A stretch of 64,000 bases of DNA from Treponema succinifaciens DSM 2489 (GTDB lineage: Bacteria > Spirochaetota > Spirochaetia > Treponematales > Treponemataceae): assembly GCF_000195275.1 (NCBI RefSeq), contig NC_015385.1, positions 2,620,501 to 2,684,500 on the forward strand, read 5' to 3'. Under the pieces are notes generated by a model, which worked only from the letters and a program-made list of their open reading frames with translations, ran no database searches and had not been told where the DNA came from. Below are positions 39,000 through 47,094 of this stretch, in pieces. How positions within the stretch are numbered: the stretch's first letter is position 1; each line of letters begins with the position of its first letter. Made by a program: the position numbers and the translations under genes.

Positions 39000-39845
39000 C
39001 TAGCCTTTTACCGCCCCGGAAATTACGCCTTTTATAATGTATTTTTGCGAAGCAATGTAGAAAATTACAATCGGAATAATCGCAAGAACAAGCATCGCCA
39101 TGAATCCGCCGTAATCAGTTGCGCCGTAAGCTCCCTGCATTGCAATCTGAATCGCAACAGGAACAGTTTTGTGGTCTGTTCCTAAAATAAGATAAGGAAG
39201 CAAATAGTCGTTCCAAACCCACATAGAGTTCAAGATTGAAACCGTAATAATAGTAGGCTTTAGAATCGGGAAAACAACAAGGAAGAAAGTCTGAAGCGGA
39301 TTGCAGCCGTCAATTTCAGCAGCTTCCTCAATTTCAAGCGGAACAGCCTTTACAAATCCTGTAAACATAAATACAGAAAGTCCGGCTCCGAATCCAAGGT
39401 AAACAAAGACAATTCCAAAAACGTTGTCAAAACTGATTCTGTTTACAATGAAAGTCATTGTGTACATAACCATCTGGAACGGAACAATCATACTGAATGC
39501 AAACAGAAAATAAATTGCCTTTGTGAATTTATTTTTTACACGGACAATGAACCAGGAAGCCATCGATGTGCATACTATAATAACAAGAACCGAAGCAATT
39601 GAAACCCACACAGAACGGATAAACGAAATAAAGAATACCGAAGACGAAAGTCCGTTCAGGTAGTTTTCAAAACCAACGAAAGTCTCTGAGTTCGGCATTG
39701 CAAACGGCGAACTTGAAATATAAAAGCGCGACTTAAAAGAATTGAGCAAAACAAGCAAAATAGGAATTAAAAATATAGCCGCAAGCAAGCAAAGAAAAGC
39801 AAAAGCTATTGTGTTGCTGCAGGTCTTCTGCTTTGAAAGTGTCAT
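39000..39845 (-). CDS. Sugar ABC transporter permease (MalG-like)
   Basis: 281 residues, about six membrane helices, inner-membrane channel subunit of a carbohydrate (CUT1) importer. The EAA loop reads EAAEIDGCNPLQTFFLVVFP, the contact point with the ATPase. The ATG at 39845 overlaps the stop of the upstream permease by 4 nt and has GGAGG upstream. No ATPase gene lies in the operon. Confidence 0.92.
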   Translation of the reverse strand: MTLSKQKTCSNTIAFAFLCLLAAIFLIPILLVLLNSFKSRFYISSSPFAMPNSETFVGFENYLNGLSSSVFFISFIRSVWVSIASVLVIIVCTSMASWFIVRVKNKFTKAIYFLFAFSMIVPFQMVMYTMTFIVNRISFDNVFGIVFVYLGFGAGLSVFMFTGFVKAVPLEIEEAAEIDGCNPLQTFFLVVFPILKPTIITVSILNSMWVWNDYLLPYLILGTDHKTVPVAIQIAMQGAYGATDYGGFMAMLVLAIIPIVIFYIASQKYIIKGVISGAVKG

Positions 39846-40690
39846 TGTTCAACCTCCTTCTGGTTTGTAAGCTTAAGCTGAATAAATGCAATAGCCGCAA
39901 CGATGATAAAGAAAACAACAGCCTTGGCCTGTCCTACTCCGTGCCAGTGCATATTGCGTCCGTAGAAAGTGTTATATATATTCAAAGCAAGCATCTCGGT
40001 TGTTTTTTCTGGAGCGCCAGCTGTCAACGCCAAGTTCTGGTCAAACATCTTAAATGTGTTTGTAAGCGTAAGGAAAGTACAAATTGTAATTGAAGGCATT
40101 ACCATTGGAATTTTAATCTTGAAAAGGACAGTCATTGGAGAAGCACCGTCAATCTGAGCCGCCTCAATCAAGTCATTTGGAATATTCTGAAGTCCGGCAA
40201 TATAAATTACCATCATATATCCAATGAGCTGCCAGTTTGTAAGGATTACAAGTCCCCAAAAACCAAACTGAGTCTTAAAAGTTATGTCCATTCCAAAGTG
40301 CGAAAGAACACCGTTTATAAGAAGGTTCCAAATATATCCCAAAACAATTCCGCCAATTAAGTTCGGCATAAAGAAAATCGAGCGGAAAATCGCGACACCT
40401 TTAAGTTCCCTTGTAAGAAGAACCGCAAGGCTGAATGCAAAAACATTTACAGTTACAATTGAAACAACAGTGAATAATGAAGTAAATCCCAAGGCGTGAA
40501 TAAATTCATTGTCTGCAGTAAAAGCCTTAATATAGTTCGCAAAGCCAACCCAAGTAGCATCTGTAACAGTAGGAAAATCCGTAAAAGAAAGTCCGATTCC
40601 CATTAAAAATGGAACCACAAAAAACATTGCAAATGCCAGCAAAGTAGGCAAAAGAAATATAGGGAAATACCCCGCCAATGGTTTTTTCAT
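39842..40690 (-). CDS. Sugar ABC transporter permease (MalF-like)
   Basis: 282 residues, six membrane helices, partner permease of the CUT1 importer. The EAA loop reads EAAQIDGASPMTVLFKIKIP. The ATG at 40690 has AGAGGTG upstream. It is separated from the binding-protein gene by 143 nt holding two hairpins, so it is probably expressed at a lower level than that gene. Confidence 0.92.
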   Translation of the reverse strand: MKKPLAGYFPIFLLPTLLAFAMFFVVPFLMGIGLSFTDFPTVTDATWVGFANYIKAFTADNEFIHALGFTSLFTVVSIVTVNVFAFSLAVLLTRELKGVAIFRSIFFMPNLIGGIVLGYIWNLLINGVLSHFGMDITFKTQFGFWGLVILTNWQLIGYMMVIYIAGLQNIPNDLIEAAQIDGASPMTVLFKIKIPMVMPSITICTFLTLTNTFKMFDQNLALTAGAPEKTTEMLALNIYNTFYGRNMHWHGVGQAKAVVFFIIVAAIAFIQLKLTNQKEVEQ

Positions 40691-40717
40691 TTTTCACCTC
40701 TGAAGAATTGAAAGGCA

Positions 40718-40761
40718 TTCCTGCGGCAAAACCAATTGCATGATAAGTTCCACCGCAGGAA
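40718..40761 (-). promoter_or_regulatory. Hairpin before the MalF-like gene
   Basis: Perfect 9-bp inverted repeat TTCCTGCGG/CCGCAGGAA (40718-40726 with 40753-40761) with a 26-nt loop in the gap after the binding-protein gene. It is likely to stabilise or process the mRNA; it has no T tract. Confidence 0.45.
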
Positions 40762-40799
40762 CAGATATATTTTTAACTAATGAAGGACTGTGAAAAACA

Positions 40800-40827
40800 C
40801 GCGGAATCTTTTTTTTCAGACTCCGCG
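40800..40827 (-). terminator. Leaky terminator after the sugar-binding-protein gene
   Basis: Minus strand: CGCGGAGTCT pairs with AGATTCCGCG (10 bp, one G-U), then TGTTTTTC. It is 7 nt past the stop at 40834. It would give more binding protein than permease, as is usual for such operons. Confidence 0.6.
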
Positions 40828-40833
40828 AAAATT

Positions 40834-42165
40834 CTACATATTAGATTCTTTTTCCCATGTAGAAACAACATCAGCTGCAACATCGTCCCAGCTCTTTGAG
40901 CCCTGTGCATATCTAAGCAAAGAAGCTCCGAAGTTATCCTTGAATGTCTGTGAAGGGAACAATGTGAAGTTCCATGCAACAGAAGTAATTCCAGGCTTGC
41001 TCATCCATTTGCTGATTTCAACTGCAAGAGGATCTGTTGGGCGTTCGCTGTCAGAGAATGTATCAAACGGAGCAATGAATCCGAGCTTGTTTGTTACATA
41101 GTTCTTTCCAAAATCGCTTGAATAGAGCCAGTAAATGAAGTCCGCTGTAGCTTTCTGCTCTTCTGCTGAAGCTTTTGCGTTGATACAATAGAAGTTTTCT
41201 GTTCCAATGCACAAGCCCTGTGACTCTTCACCTTCAACACCTGTGTAGATTGGAAGATATTTTACATTTTCTGGAAGAACCTTGTTTCCTGAAACACCGG
41301 CAACCTGTCCCCAAGCCCAGTTTCCGTTCTGAACCATTACACATTTTTCAAGAGCAAATTCAGACATAGAATCTGTAACTGTTTTTGTTCCAACAGCCTT
41401 GCGGTCAACAGTTGAATCGTTCAAGTAAAGGTCAAGAATGTTCTGGAATTCTTTTCCGTACTGGAACTTGATTTTCTTTGTTGCGTCAGAAGCAAGGTCA
41501 ATGTTGTTGTTTTTGAATTCATAGTAAACTGGAAGGTTTGCAAGGTGAGTCTGCCATCTCCAGTCTTCGCCGGCCTTCAATGATGTAGAAGCGAAAACAC
41601 CATCGATTCCAAGAACTTTTGCGTTCTTCTGCATATCATCAGCAACAGCCTTGAGCTTTGCAAAGTTGTTTACTTCTTCCATGCTTGAATATGGAACTGC
41701 CTTGCTTGAAAGAGCAAAATATTTATCTGTGAGAGCCTTGTTGTAAATGATTCCATAGCCTTCTACAACATAAGGAACACCGTAAACACCTTTTCCAGAA
41801 GTTATAGCCAAAGACTTGTCTGAAAGATGCTTGTAGATTTCTGTATTTGAAAGATCTGCGCAATATGATTTCCAGTTTGCGTATCCACGCGGTCCGTTAA
41901 TCTGGAAAAGAGTCGGGGCTTCTTTTGTTGACATTTTTGACATAAGTGTTGATTCATAGGCATTGTTGGCCGCTGTCTCAACAATAACTTTTACGCCAGT
42001 TTCTTTCTCATACTCATCTGCAAGTTCCTGATAAACACCTGCAACTTCCGGTTTAAAGTTCAAGTAGCGAACTGTAAGCTGTTTTTTTCCGCCGCATGAA
42101 GCAAGCATAAAAGCAGAAGATGCCGCCATAGCAACAGCAGCTGCAACTTTAATAAATTTTTTCAT
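40834..42165 (-). CDS. Sugar ABC transporter substrate-binding lipoprotein
   Basis: 443 residues from ATG 42165 (AGGAGG upstream). The lipoprotein signal ends FMLASCGGKK (lipobox LASC). Family 1 extracellular solute-binding fold: LTVRYLNFKPEVAGVYQELA at the start, EAPTLFQINGP, MVQNGNWAWGQVAG. It binds sugar in the periplasm and delivers it to the two permeases. It is the first gene of the LacI-controlled operon. It needs Lgt and LspA, both encoded in this window. Confidence 0.92.
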   Translation of the reverse strand: MKKFIKVAAAVAMAASSAFMLASCGGKKQLTVRYLNFKPEVAGVYQELADEYEKETGVKVIVETAANNAYESTLMSKMSTKEAPTLFQINGPRGYANWKSYCADLSNTEIYKHLSDKSLAITSGKGVYGVPYVVEGYGIIYNKALTDKYFALSSKAVPYSSMEEVNNFAKLKAVADDMQKNAKVLGIDGVFASTSLKAGEDWRWQTHLANLPVYYEFKNNNIDLASDATKKIKFQYGKEFQNILDLYLNDSTVDRKAVGTKTVTDSMSEFALEKCVMVQNGNWAWGQVAGVSGNKVLPENVKYLPIYTGVEGEESQGLCIGTENFYCINAKASAEEQKATADFIYWLYSSDFGKNYVTNKLGFIAPFDTFSDSERPTDPLAVEISKWMSKPGITSVAWNFTLFPSQTFKDNFGASLLRYAQGSKSWDDVAADVVSTWEKESNM

Positions 42166-42216
42166 TTTTTTCCTCCTAAAAAAAATCAAAAACAATAAAA
42201 TACATAGCATGGAACG

Positions 42217-42230
42217 TGGAAACGTTTCCA
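42217..42230. promoter_or_regulatory. LacI-family operator O1
   Basis: Perfect 14-bp palindrome TGGAAACGTTTCCA, placed just downstream of the -10 box of the sugar operon and covering the expected transcription start. The central CG and the layout are typical of LacI/CcpA-type sites. Confidence 0.8.
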
Positions 42231-42237
42231 TGATTTC

Positions 42238-42265
42238 AGTATACACATTCTAAAAATATTGTCAA
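42238..42265 (-). promoter_or_regulatory. Sugar-operon promoter
   Basis: Minus strand: perfect -35 TTGACA (42260-42265), 16-nt spacer, -10 TATACT (42238-42243). The operator at 42217-42230 follows at once. Confidence 0.75.
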
Positions 42266-42333
42266 TTTTTTTTTCAAAACTTTTACTTAAATGAATTTCA
42301 TTTTATTTTTTATAGATTTTTATTATATTTTTA

Positions 42334-42347
42334 TGGAAACGTTCTTA
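42334..42347. promoter_or_regulatory. Second, imperfect LacI-type operator O2
   Basis: TGGAAACGTTCTTA matches the perfect site at 11 of 14 positions, 117 bp away between the divergent sugar operon and symporter gene. It may allow looping or control of the symporter. The rest of 42166-42508 is A+T-rich leader without a gene. Confidence 0.5.
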
Positions 42348-42508
42348 GAATTTGTCGCATTTTTCAACAAACAGTCTAAAATAGAAACTTACACTCCAAG
42401 CAAAATTTCAATATTTCATGGCAAAAACGCAAAAAACCGCTTTAGCTGTCCTGTTGAAAACATCATATTTATGCACTAAAATTGCATATATTTAAATTTG
42501 GAGTACTT

Positions 42509-44026
42509 ATGACATCACAAATGATTGCAAAAATCATAGCCTTTGCATTGTACCTTGGTTTTATGGTTTATATCGGACTTAGGAATGCAAAGAAAAACAA
42601 CAGTTCTTCTGATTTTTTTCTAGGCGGAAGAAAACTCGGACCTTGGGTTACAGCATTAAGCGCGGAAGCCTCTGACTCTTCAGCGTGGCTTTTGATGGGA
42701 CTTCCTGGACTTTGCTATCTTGGAGGAATCAAGGAAACTTTCTGGACAGCAATCGGGCTTATCGCCGGAACCTACCTGAACTGGCTTTTCATCGCAAAAC
42801 CACTTCGCCGCTGCACAATAGCTTTTGGAGATTCCATAACAATTCCAGAATTCTTTACAAACCGCTTTAAAGACAAGACGCATCTTCTTTCACTTATTTC
42901 TGTTATTTTTATCGTTCTTTTCTTTACTATCTATACAGCTTCGGGATTTGTAGCCTGCGCAAAGCTTTTCAATTCTGTATTCAATCTTCCTTATCATGCA
43001 GGACTTGTAATCGGGCTTGTTGTAATTCTTTCATATACAATTATGGGCGGATATTTTGCAGTCTGCACAACTGATTTTATACAAGGACTTTTGATTTTTG
43101 TGGCGTTTGTTGTTTCTTCGTTGGTTGCAATTTTTGCGCTCGGCGGACCTGCGGAAGCATTTGCAAAGGCGGCGGAATTCAGCGAAAAAGCCATGAACGG
43201 AGAATTCGGCGCGGAGATGCTTGCAAAATTCACAGCAAACAAAAACTATAGCGCAAGCTCAATTGTTTCAGCCCTTGCCTGGGGACTTGGATATTTTGGA
43301 ATGCCTCACATCATTGTGCGCTTTATGGGAATCCGCTCAGAAGAGGAGCTTACAAAAGCACGCAGAATCGGAACAGTCTGGATGGTTATTTCGTACATCG
43401 GAACTTTTTTAATCGGAACACTCGGAACCGCATATCTTCTGCCAAAGCTTCTTTCTGGAGCAGCAGCCGAAACAGTTTTCAGCGAAACAATGCTTAAAAT
43501 GTATCCGGCATTTATAGCAGGAATTTTCCTTTGCGCGATTCTTGCGGCATCAATGAGCACGGCAGACAGCCAGCTTCTTTCAGCAGCAAGCGCAGTAAGC
43601 CGGGACTTCTTCAAAGGAATTGTAAAAAAAGATGCGGATGAAAAAGCTGTGCTAAATGTAGGACGCATAACGGTTTTTGCAATCGCAGCAGTAGCATTTT
43701 TCCTTTCGTTAAATCCAGAAAGCTCAATCTTCGGACTTGTAAGCTATGCCTGGGCTGGATTCGGCGCGACATTCGGACCGCTCGTTCTGCTTGCCTTGTT
43801 CTGGCGCGGAATGACAAACAAAGGCGCAATCGCAGGACTTGTTGCAGGCGGAATCACAGTTGTTCTTTGGCACAATATGTCCGGCGGAATTTTCAACATC
43901 TATGAAATTCTTCCAGGCTTTATAATCTGCCTTTTTGTTTCTGTAGTTGTAAGCCTTCTTGACAAAAACAAAGATGCAGAAATGCTCGCGGAATTCGACG
44001 AGTACAAATCTCTAAGTAAAAAATAA
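42509..44026 (+). CDS. putP: Sodium/solute symporter (PutP-like, SSS family)
   Basis: 505 residues from ATG 42509 (GGAG five nt upstream), about 13 membrane helices. The Na+-coupled proline-type symporter pattern is clear: FFLGGRKLGPWVTALSAEAS in helix 2, GLPGLCYLGGIKETFW, and AASMSTADSQLLSAASAVSRD. Proline is the most likely substrate, but related members carry other solutes. It is divergent from the sugar operon and shares a 343-nt regulatory gap with two LacI-type sites. Confidence 0.85.
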   Translation: MTSQMIAKIIAFALYLGFMVYIGLRNAKKNNSSSDFFLGGRKLGPWVTALSAEASDSSAWLLMGLPGLCYLGGIKETFWTAIGLIAGTYLNWLFIAKPLRRCTIAFGDSITIPEFFTNRFKDKTHLLSLISVIFIVLFFTIYTASGFVACAKLFNSVFNLPYHAGLVIGLVVILSYTIMGGYFAVCTTDFIQGLLIFVAFVVSSLVAIFALGGPAEAFAKAAEFSEKAMNGEFGAEMLAKFTANKNYSASSIVSALAWGLGYFGMPHIIVRFMGIRSEEELTKARRIGTVWMVISYIGTFLIGTLGTAYLLPKLLSGAAAETVFSETMLKMYPAFIAGIFLCAILAASMSTADSQLLSAASAVSRDFFKGIVKKDADEKAVLNVGRITVFAIAAVAFFLSLNPESSIFGLVSYAWAGFGATFGPLVLLALFWRGMTNKGAIAGLVAGGITVVLWHNMSGGIFNIYEILPGFIICLFVSVVVSLLDKNKDAEMLAEFDEYKSLSKK

Positions 44027-44042
44027 ATAAAAGACACAAAAG

Positions 44043-44084
44043 CTGTCCAGCTAAAGTTTAAACTTTGTTGGGCAGTTTTTTTTT
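44043..44084 (+). terminator. Terminator of the symporter gene
   Basis: CTGTCCA pairs with TGGGCAG around an inner AAAGTTTAAACTTT palindrome, then nine or more T. It starts 17 nt past the stop. Confidence 0.85.
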
Positions 44085-44183
44085 GTATAAATCTATTTAC
44101 AAACGTTTCTTTTAGAAGTAACATAAGGACATTGAAAACTTTTTCAAAGTAAACAAAAATTCATTCTTTCACTAGGAGAGTGT

Positions 44184-44314
44184 AATAAAAACTTCGTCTG
44201 AAATAGCGTCAAAGTTTTTATTCACAAGTTTGCGTTGCAAACTTCCTTATCAACTGCATATTCTCATTTCATTGCGAATATGCTCAAAAAGCCAAATCGG
44301 AAATTGAAATTTCC
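44184..44314 (+). repeat. Run of four hairpins upstream of trpX
   Basis: Four inverted repeats in 131 nt: AATAAAAACTT/AAGTTTTTATT (44184-44194, 44212-44222), AAGTTTGC/GCAAACTT (44226-44244), GCATATTC/GAATATGC (44256-44283) and GGAAAT/ATTTCC (44299-44314). They end 25 nt before the trpX ATG. This makes up most of the 312-nt gap 44027-44338, which holds no gene. It could be a leader regulator or a dispersed element. Confidence 0.6.
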
Positions 44315-44338
44315 TCATTGACTTTTTATGGGAGAAAT

Positions 44339-45313
44339 ATGAAAAAACTTATTTTTATCGCAGCTCTTTTTTCTGCACTTTCAATTTATGCCAAGCCAGC
44401 AAAAAAAGTTAAAATAGGAATTGCAAAAATTGTCCAGCACGTTGCCTTGGACGACATTGAGCGCGGCGTAATTGACGCAATAAAGGACGCAGGAATTGAC
44501 GCGGATTACGACTTGCAAAATGCAAATGGAGACGTTGGAACTGCGGCTCAAATTGCAAATCAGTTTAAAGCGGAAAAAGTGGATGTCGCAGTTGGAATAG
44601 CAACCCCAGTCGCAGTCGCACTTGCAACAGCAATAAAAACTACACCGGTTGTTTTCGGAACAGTTACAGATCCTGTTGGAGCCGGGCTTGTTTCAACTGT
44701 AGAACACGGACAGCGCAATGTAACTGGAATGAGCGATGCAATTCCGACCGAGCAGCACATAAAGCTTTTTAAGGAAGCCGCCGGAATAAAAACGCTCGGA
44801 TATATTTACACAAGCAACGAAGACAATTCAGCAAGCGCGCTTTCACTTGTGGAAAAAGGCTGCAAGGAAGCAGGAATAAATCTTGTAACTCAAAGCATCA
44901 CAAAATCCGATGAAGTAAAACAAGCCGCAGAAGCAATCGTGAATAGAGTAGACGGAATTTACCTTTCCACAGACAACACAGTTTTCAGCGCAATTGCAAG
45001 CCTTGTAAATGTTTTTGGAAAAGCCAAAAAGCCGATTTTTTCAGGAGATGTTACAGCGGCAAAAGAAGGCGGAATTTTTATGGCAAGCGGATTCAACTAT
45101 TACAAAGCAGGACGTGCAACAGGAGAAATGGTTGTGAAAATTCTTAAAGGAGCAAAACCGGCAAGTCTTCCTGTAAAATTTATGACAGATCCCTCTGATT
45201 CAGATTTCCTGATTGACTTGGACTCAGCCAAAAACTGCGAAATTTCAATAGACCAAAAATATATTGATTCAGCAAACTTCATATATCAAAACGGAAAACT
45301 TTCAGAAAAATAA
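44339..45313 (+). CDS. trpX: ABC transporter substrate-binding protein TrpX-like
   Basis: 324 residues from ATG 44339 (GGGAG upstream) with a signal peptide (MKKLIFIAALFSALSIYAKP). ABC_sub_bind fold: KVKIGIAKIVQHVALDDIER, VAVGIATPVAVALATA, TPVVFGTVTDPVGAGLVS. Homologues in spirochaetes are named TrpX and thought to bring in tryptophan or a related aromatic compound. The lack of a lipobox suggests a soluble periplasmic protein. First gene of a three-gene transporter cassette. Confidence 0.85.
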   Translation: MKKLIFIAALFSALSIYAKPAKKVKIGIAKIVQHVALDDIERGVIDAIKDAGIDADYDLQNANGDVGTAAQIANQFKAEKVDVAVGIATPVAVALATAIKTTPVVFGTVTDPVGAGLVSTVEHGQRNVTGMSDAIPTEQHIKLFKEAAGIKTLGYIYTSNEDNSASALSLVEKGCKEAGINLVTQSITKSDEVKQAAEAIVNRVDGIYLSTDNTVFSAIASLVNVFGKAKKPIFSGDVTAAKEGGIFMASGFNYYKAGRATGEMVVKILKGAKPASLPVKFMTDPSDSDFLIDLDSAKNCEISIDQKYIDSANFIYQNGKLSEK

Positions 45314-45321
45314 AGAGGCTT

Positions 45322-46239
45322 ATGATTTCATCAATAATAATTGAAGGACTGATTTACGGAATAATGGTTCTGGGTGTTTTTTCAACATTCAGAATCTTGA
45401 ATTTCTGCGACATGACAGTTGACGGCTCTTTTCCTTTGGGAGCTTGCGTTCTTGCAGCTTGTCTTTTAAAAGGCATGAATCCGGCGGCGGCGATTTTTAT
45501 TTCATTTTGCGCAGGACTTACTGCAGGCCTTGTAACAAGCGCGGTTTACACAAAACTTAAAATTCCAGATTTGCTTGCCGGAATTCTCACAATGACAATG
45601 CTTTATTCCGTGAATCTTAGAATTATGTCAAACAAGGCAAACGTTTCTTTTCTAAAGATTCCAACACTGTTTTCAAAGATTTCTGATTCAATGTATGAAT
45701 ATTTTCCTTCAGTTGATCCGCAGTGGGGGATTGCTGTTTTTCTGATTATTTTTGTTTTTGTACTAAAGGCTCTGCTCGATCTTTTTTATCACACTGACCT
45801 TGGACTTACAATGGGCGCGCTCGGAGCGAATCCGCAGCTTATAGTTTCGCAGGGAATAAATCCAAGCATTTTAAGAGGAATCGGAATTTGCTTCGGAAAC
45901 GGACTTGCGGCATTGGCAGGAGCTTTTGCGGCAATGTACAATGGCTTTGCTGACGTTGGTATGGGAACTGGAATTGTAGTTTCAGGACTCGCTTCTTTAA
46001 TGCTCGGAGAATTTGCAATCCGCTCAAATAAAATTTCAGTGCAGACATTCCGCGTAATCGCAGGCTCTTTTATTTACAGAGCGCTCATGATGCTTGCCCG
46101 TAGCTATGGATACAAAATCCACATAACGCCGAATGACTTAAAGCTTGCGACAGGAATTCTAATTATAATCTGCCTGATTGTTTCCCGCACAAATCTAAAG
46201 GAAAAATTCAAATCGTCCAAAAACGGAGCTTCAAAATGA
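45322..46239 (+). CDS. trpY: ABC transporter permease TrpY-like
   Basis: 305 residues, about eight membrane helices, of the BPD_transp_2 (branched-chain/ribose-type) permease family: EGLIYGIMVLGVFSTFRILN at the start, DMTVDGSFPLGACVLA, and MLGEFAIRSNKISVQTFRVI. It forms the channel for TrpX cargo. It lies 8 nt after trpX, and its stop overlaps the trpZ start (ATGA). Confidence 0.87.
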   Translation: MISSIIIEGLIYGIMVLGVFSTFRILNFCDMTVDGSFPLGACVLAACLLKGMNPAAAIFISFCAGLTAGLVTSAVYTKLKIPDLLAGILTMTMLYSVNLRIMSNKANVSFLKIPTLFSKISDSMYEYFPSVDPQWGIAVFLIIFVFVLKALLDLFYHTDLGLTMGALGANPQLIVSQGINPSILRGIGICFGNGLAALAGAFAAMYNGFADVGMGTGIVVSGLASLMLGEFAIRSNKISVQTFRVIAGSFIYRALMMLARSYGYKIHITPNDLKLATGILIIICLIVSRTNLKEKFKSSKNGASK

Positions 46240-47039
46240 TTGAGCTAAAAAACATTGGAATTACATTTAACAAAAATACTCCAGACGAAAACACCGCGCT
46301 TAAAAACATAAATCTTTCAATTAATAAAGGCGACTTTATAACTGTAATCGGAAGCAACGGAGCCGGAAAATCAACTTTATACAATGTCATTTCCGGAACA
46401 TATTCTCCAACAGAAGGCTCGATTTTTCTTGAAACAGAAAGCGGAATAAAGGACATAACAAAAGACAAAGAATACAAACGCGCAAAATATATCGGACGAA
46501 TTTTCCAAAATCCGCTTTTGGGAACAGCTGGAAAAATGTCGCTTGAAGACAACATGGTCATTGCATCAAAAAAAGGATTTAAAGGACTTAAAATCAGCCT
46601 GAACAATAAGACGCGCAGTTTTTTCAAGGAAGAACTTTCCAAACTGAACATGGGGCTTGAAAACCGGCTTGGCGACAATGTTGAGCTTTTTTCAGGCGGA
46701 CAACGGCAAGCATTAACGCTTCTTATGGCTGTAATGTCAAAGCCATCTCTTCTTTTGCTTGACGAGCACACGGCGGCACTCGACCCTTCAAACGCCGCGA
46801 TTGTCATGGAACTTACACGGAAATTTGCAAAGGAATACAATCTTACAGTTATGATGGTAACTCACAATATGCAGCATGCGCTTGACTATGGCACACGGCT
46901 TTTGATGATGGATTCAGGTGAAATTATAATGGACATAGGAAAAGAAGAAAAGCAAAAGCTTACAATGGATTCAATAATAGAAAAGTTCCGCGCCATAAAA
47001 AAACATTCGCTTCAAAACGACCAGATGCTGCTTCAGTAA
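46236..47039 (+). CDS. trpZ: ABC transporter ATP-binding protein TrpZ-like
   Basis: 267 residues. Walker A GSNGAGKSTLYN at about 39-50, signature FSGGQRQALTLLMA, Walker B LLLLDEHTAALDP, and the switch His in VTHNMQHAL. It energises the TrpXY importer. It begins inside the trpY stop codon, completing the cassette. No trp biosynthesis gene is near. Confidence 0.9.
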   Translation: MIELKNIGITFNKNTPDENTALKNINLSINKGDFITVIGSNGAGKSTLYNVISGTYSPTEGSIFLETESGIKDITKDKEYKRAKYIGRIFQNPLLGTAGKMSLEDNMVIASKKGFKGLKISLNNKTRSFFKEELSKLNMGLENRLGDNVELFSGGQRQALTLLMAVMSKPSLLLLDEHTAALDPSNAAIVMELTRKFAKEYNLTVMMVTHNMQHALDYGTRLLMMDSGEIIMDIGKEEKQKLTMDSIIEKFRAIKKHSLQNDQMLLQ

Positions 47040-47057
47040 ATCCACGAAATCGCTTAA

Positions 47058-47086
47058 TTGTAATTTTCCCTTAGCCTTGCTATAAT
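47058..47086 (+). promoter_or_regulatory. Promoter of the DAACS symporter gene
   Basis: TTGTAA (47058-47063), 17-nt spacer, perfect TATAAT (47081-47086), then eight nt to the ATG. The predicted leader is 0-2 nt. Confidence 0.7.
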
Positions 47087-47094
47087 CCGTTGCT

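Noticed and set aside
44184-44314. CRISPR array or T-box leader
   Set aside because: The four hairpins differ in sequence and spacing, there are no identical repeats or cas genes, and no T-box core or specifier loop was found.
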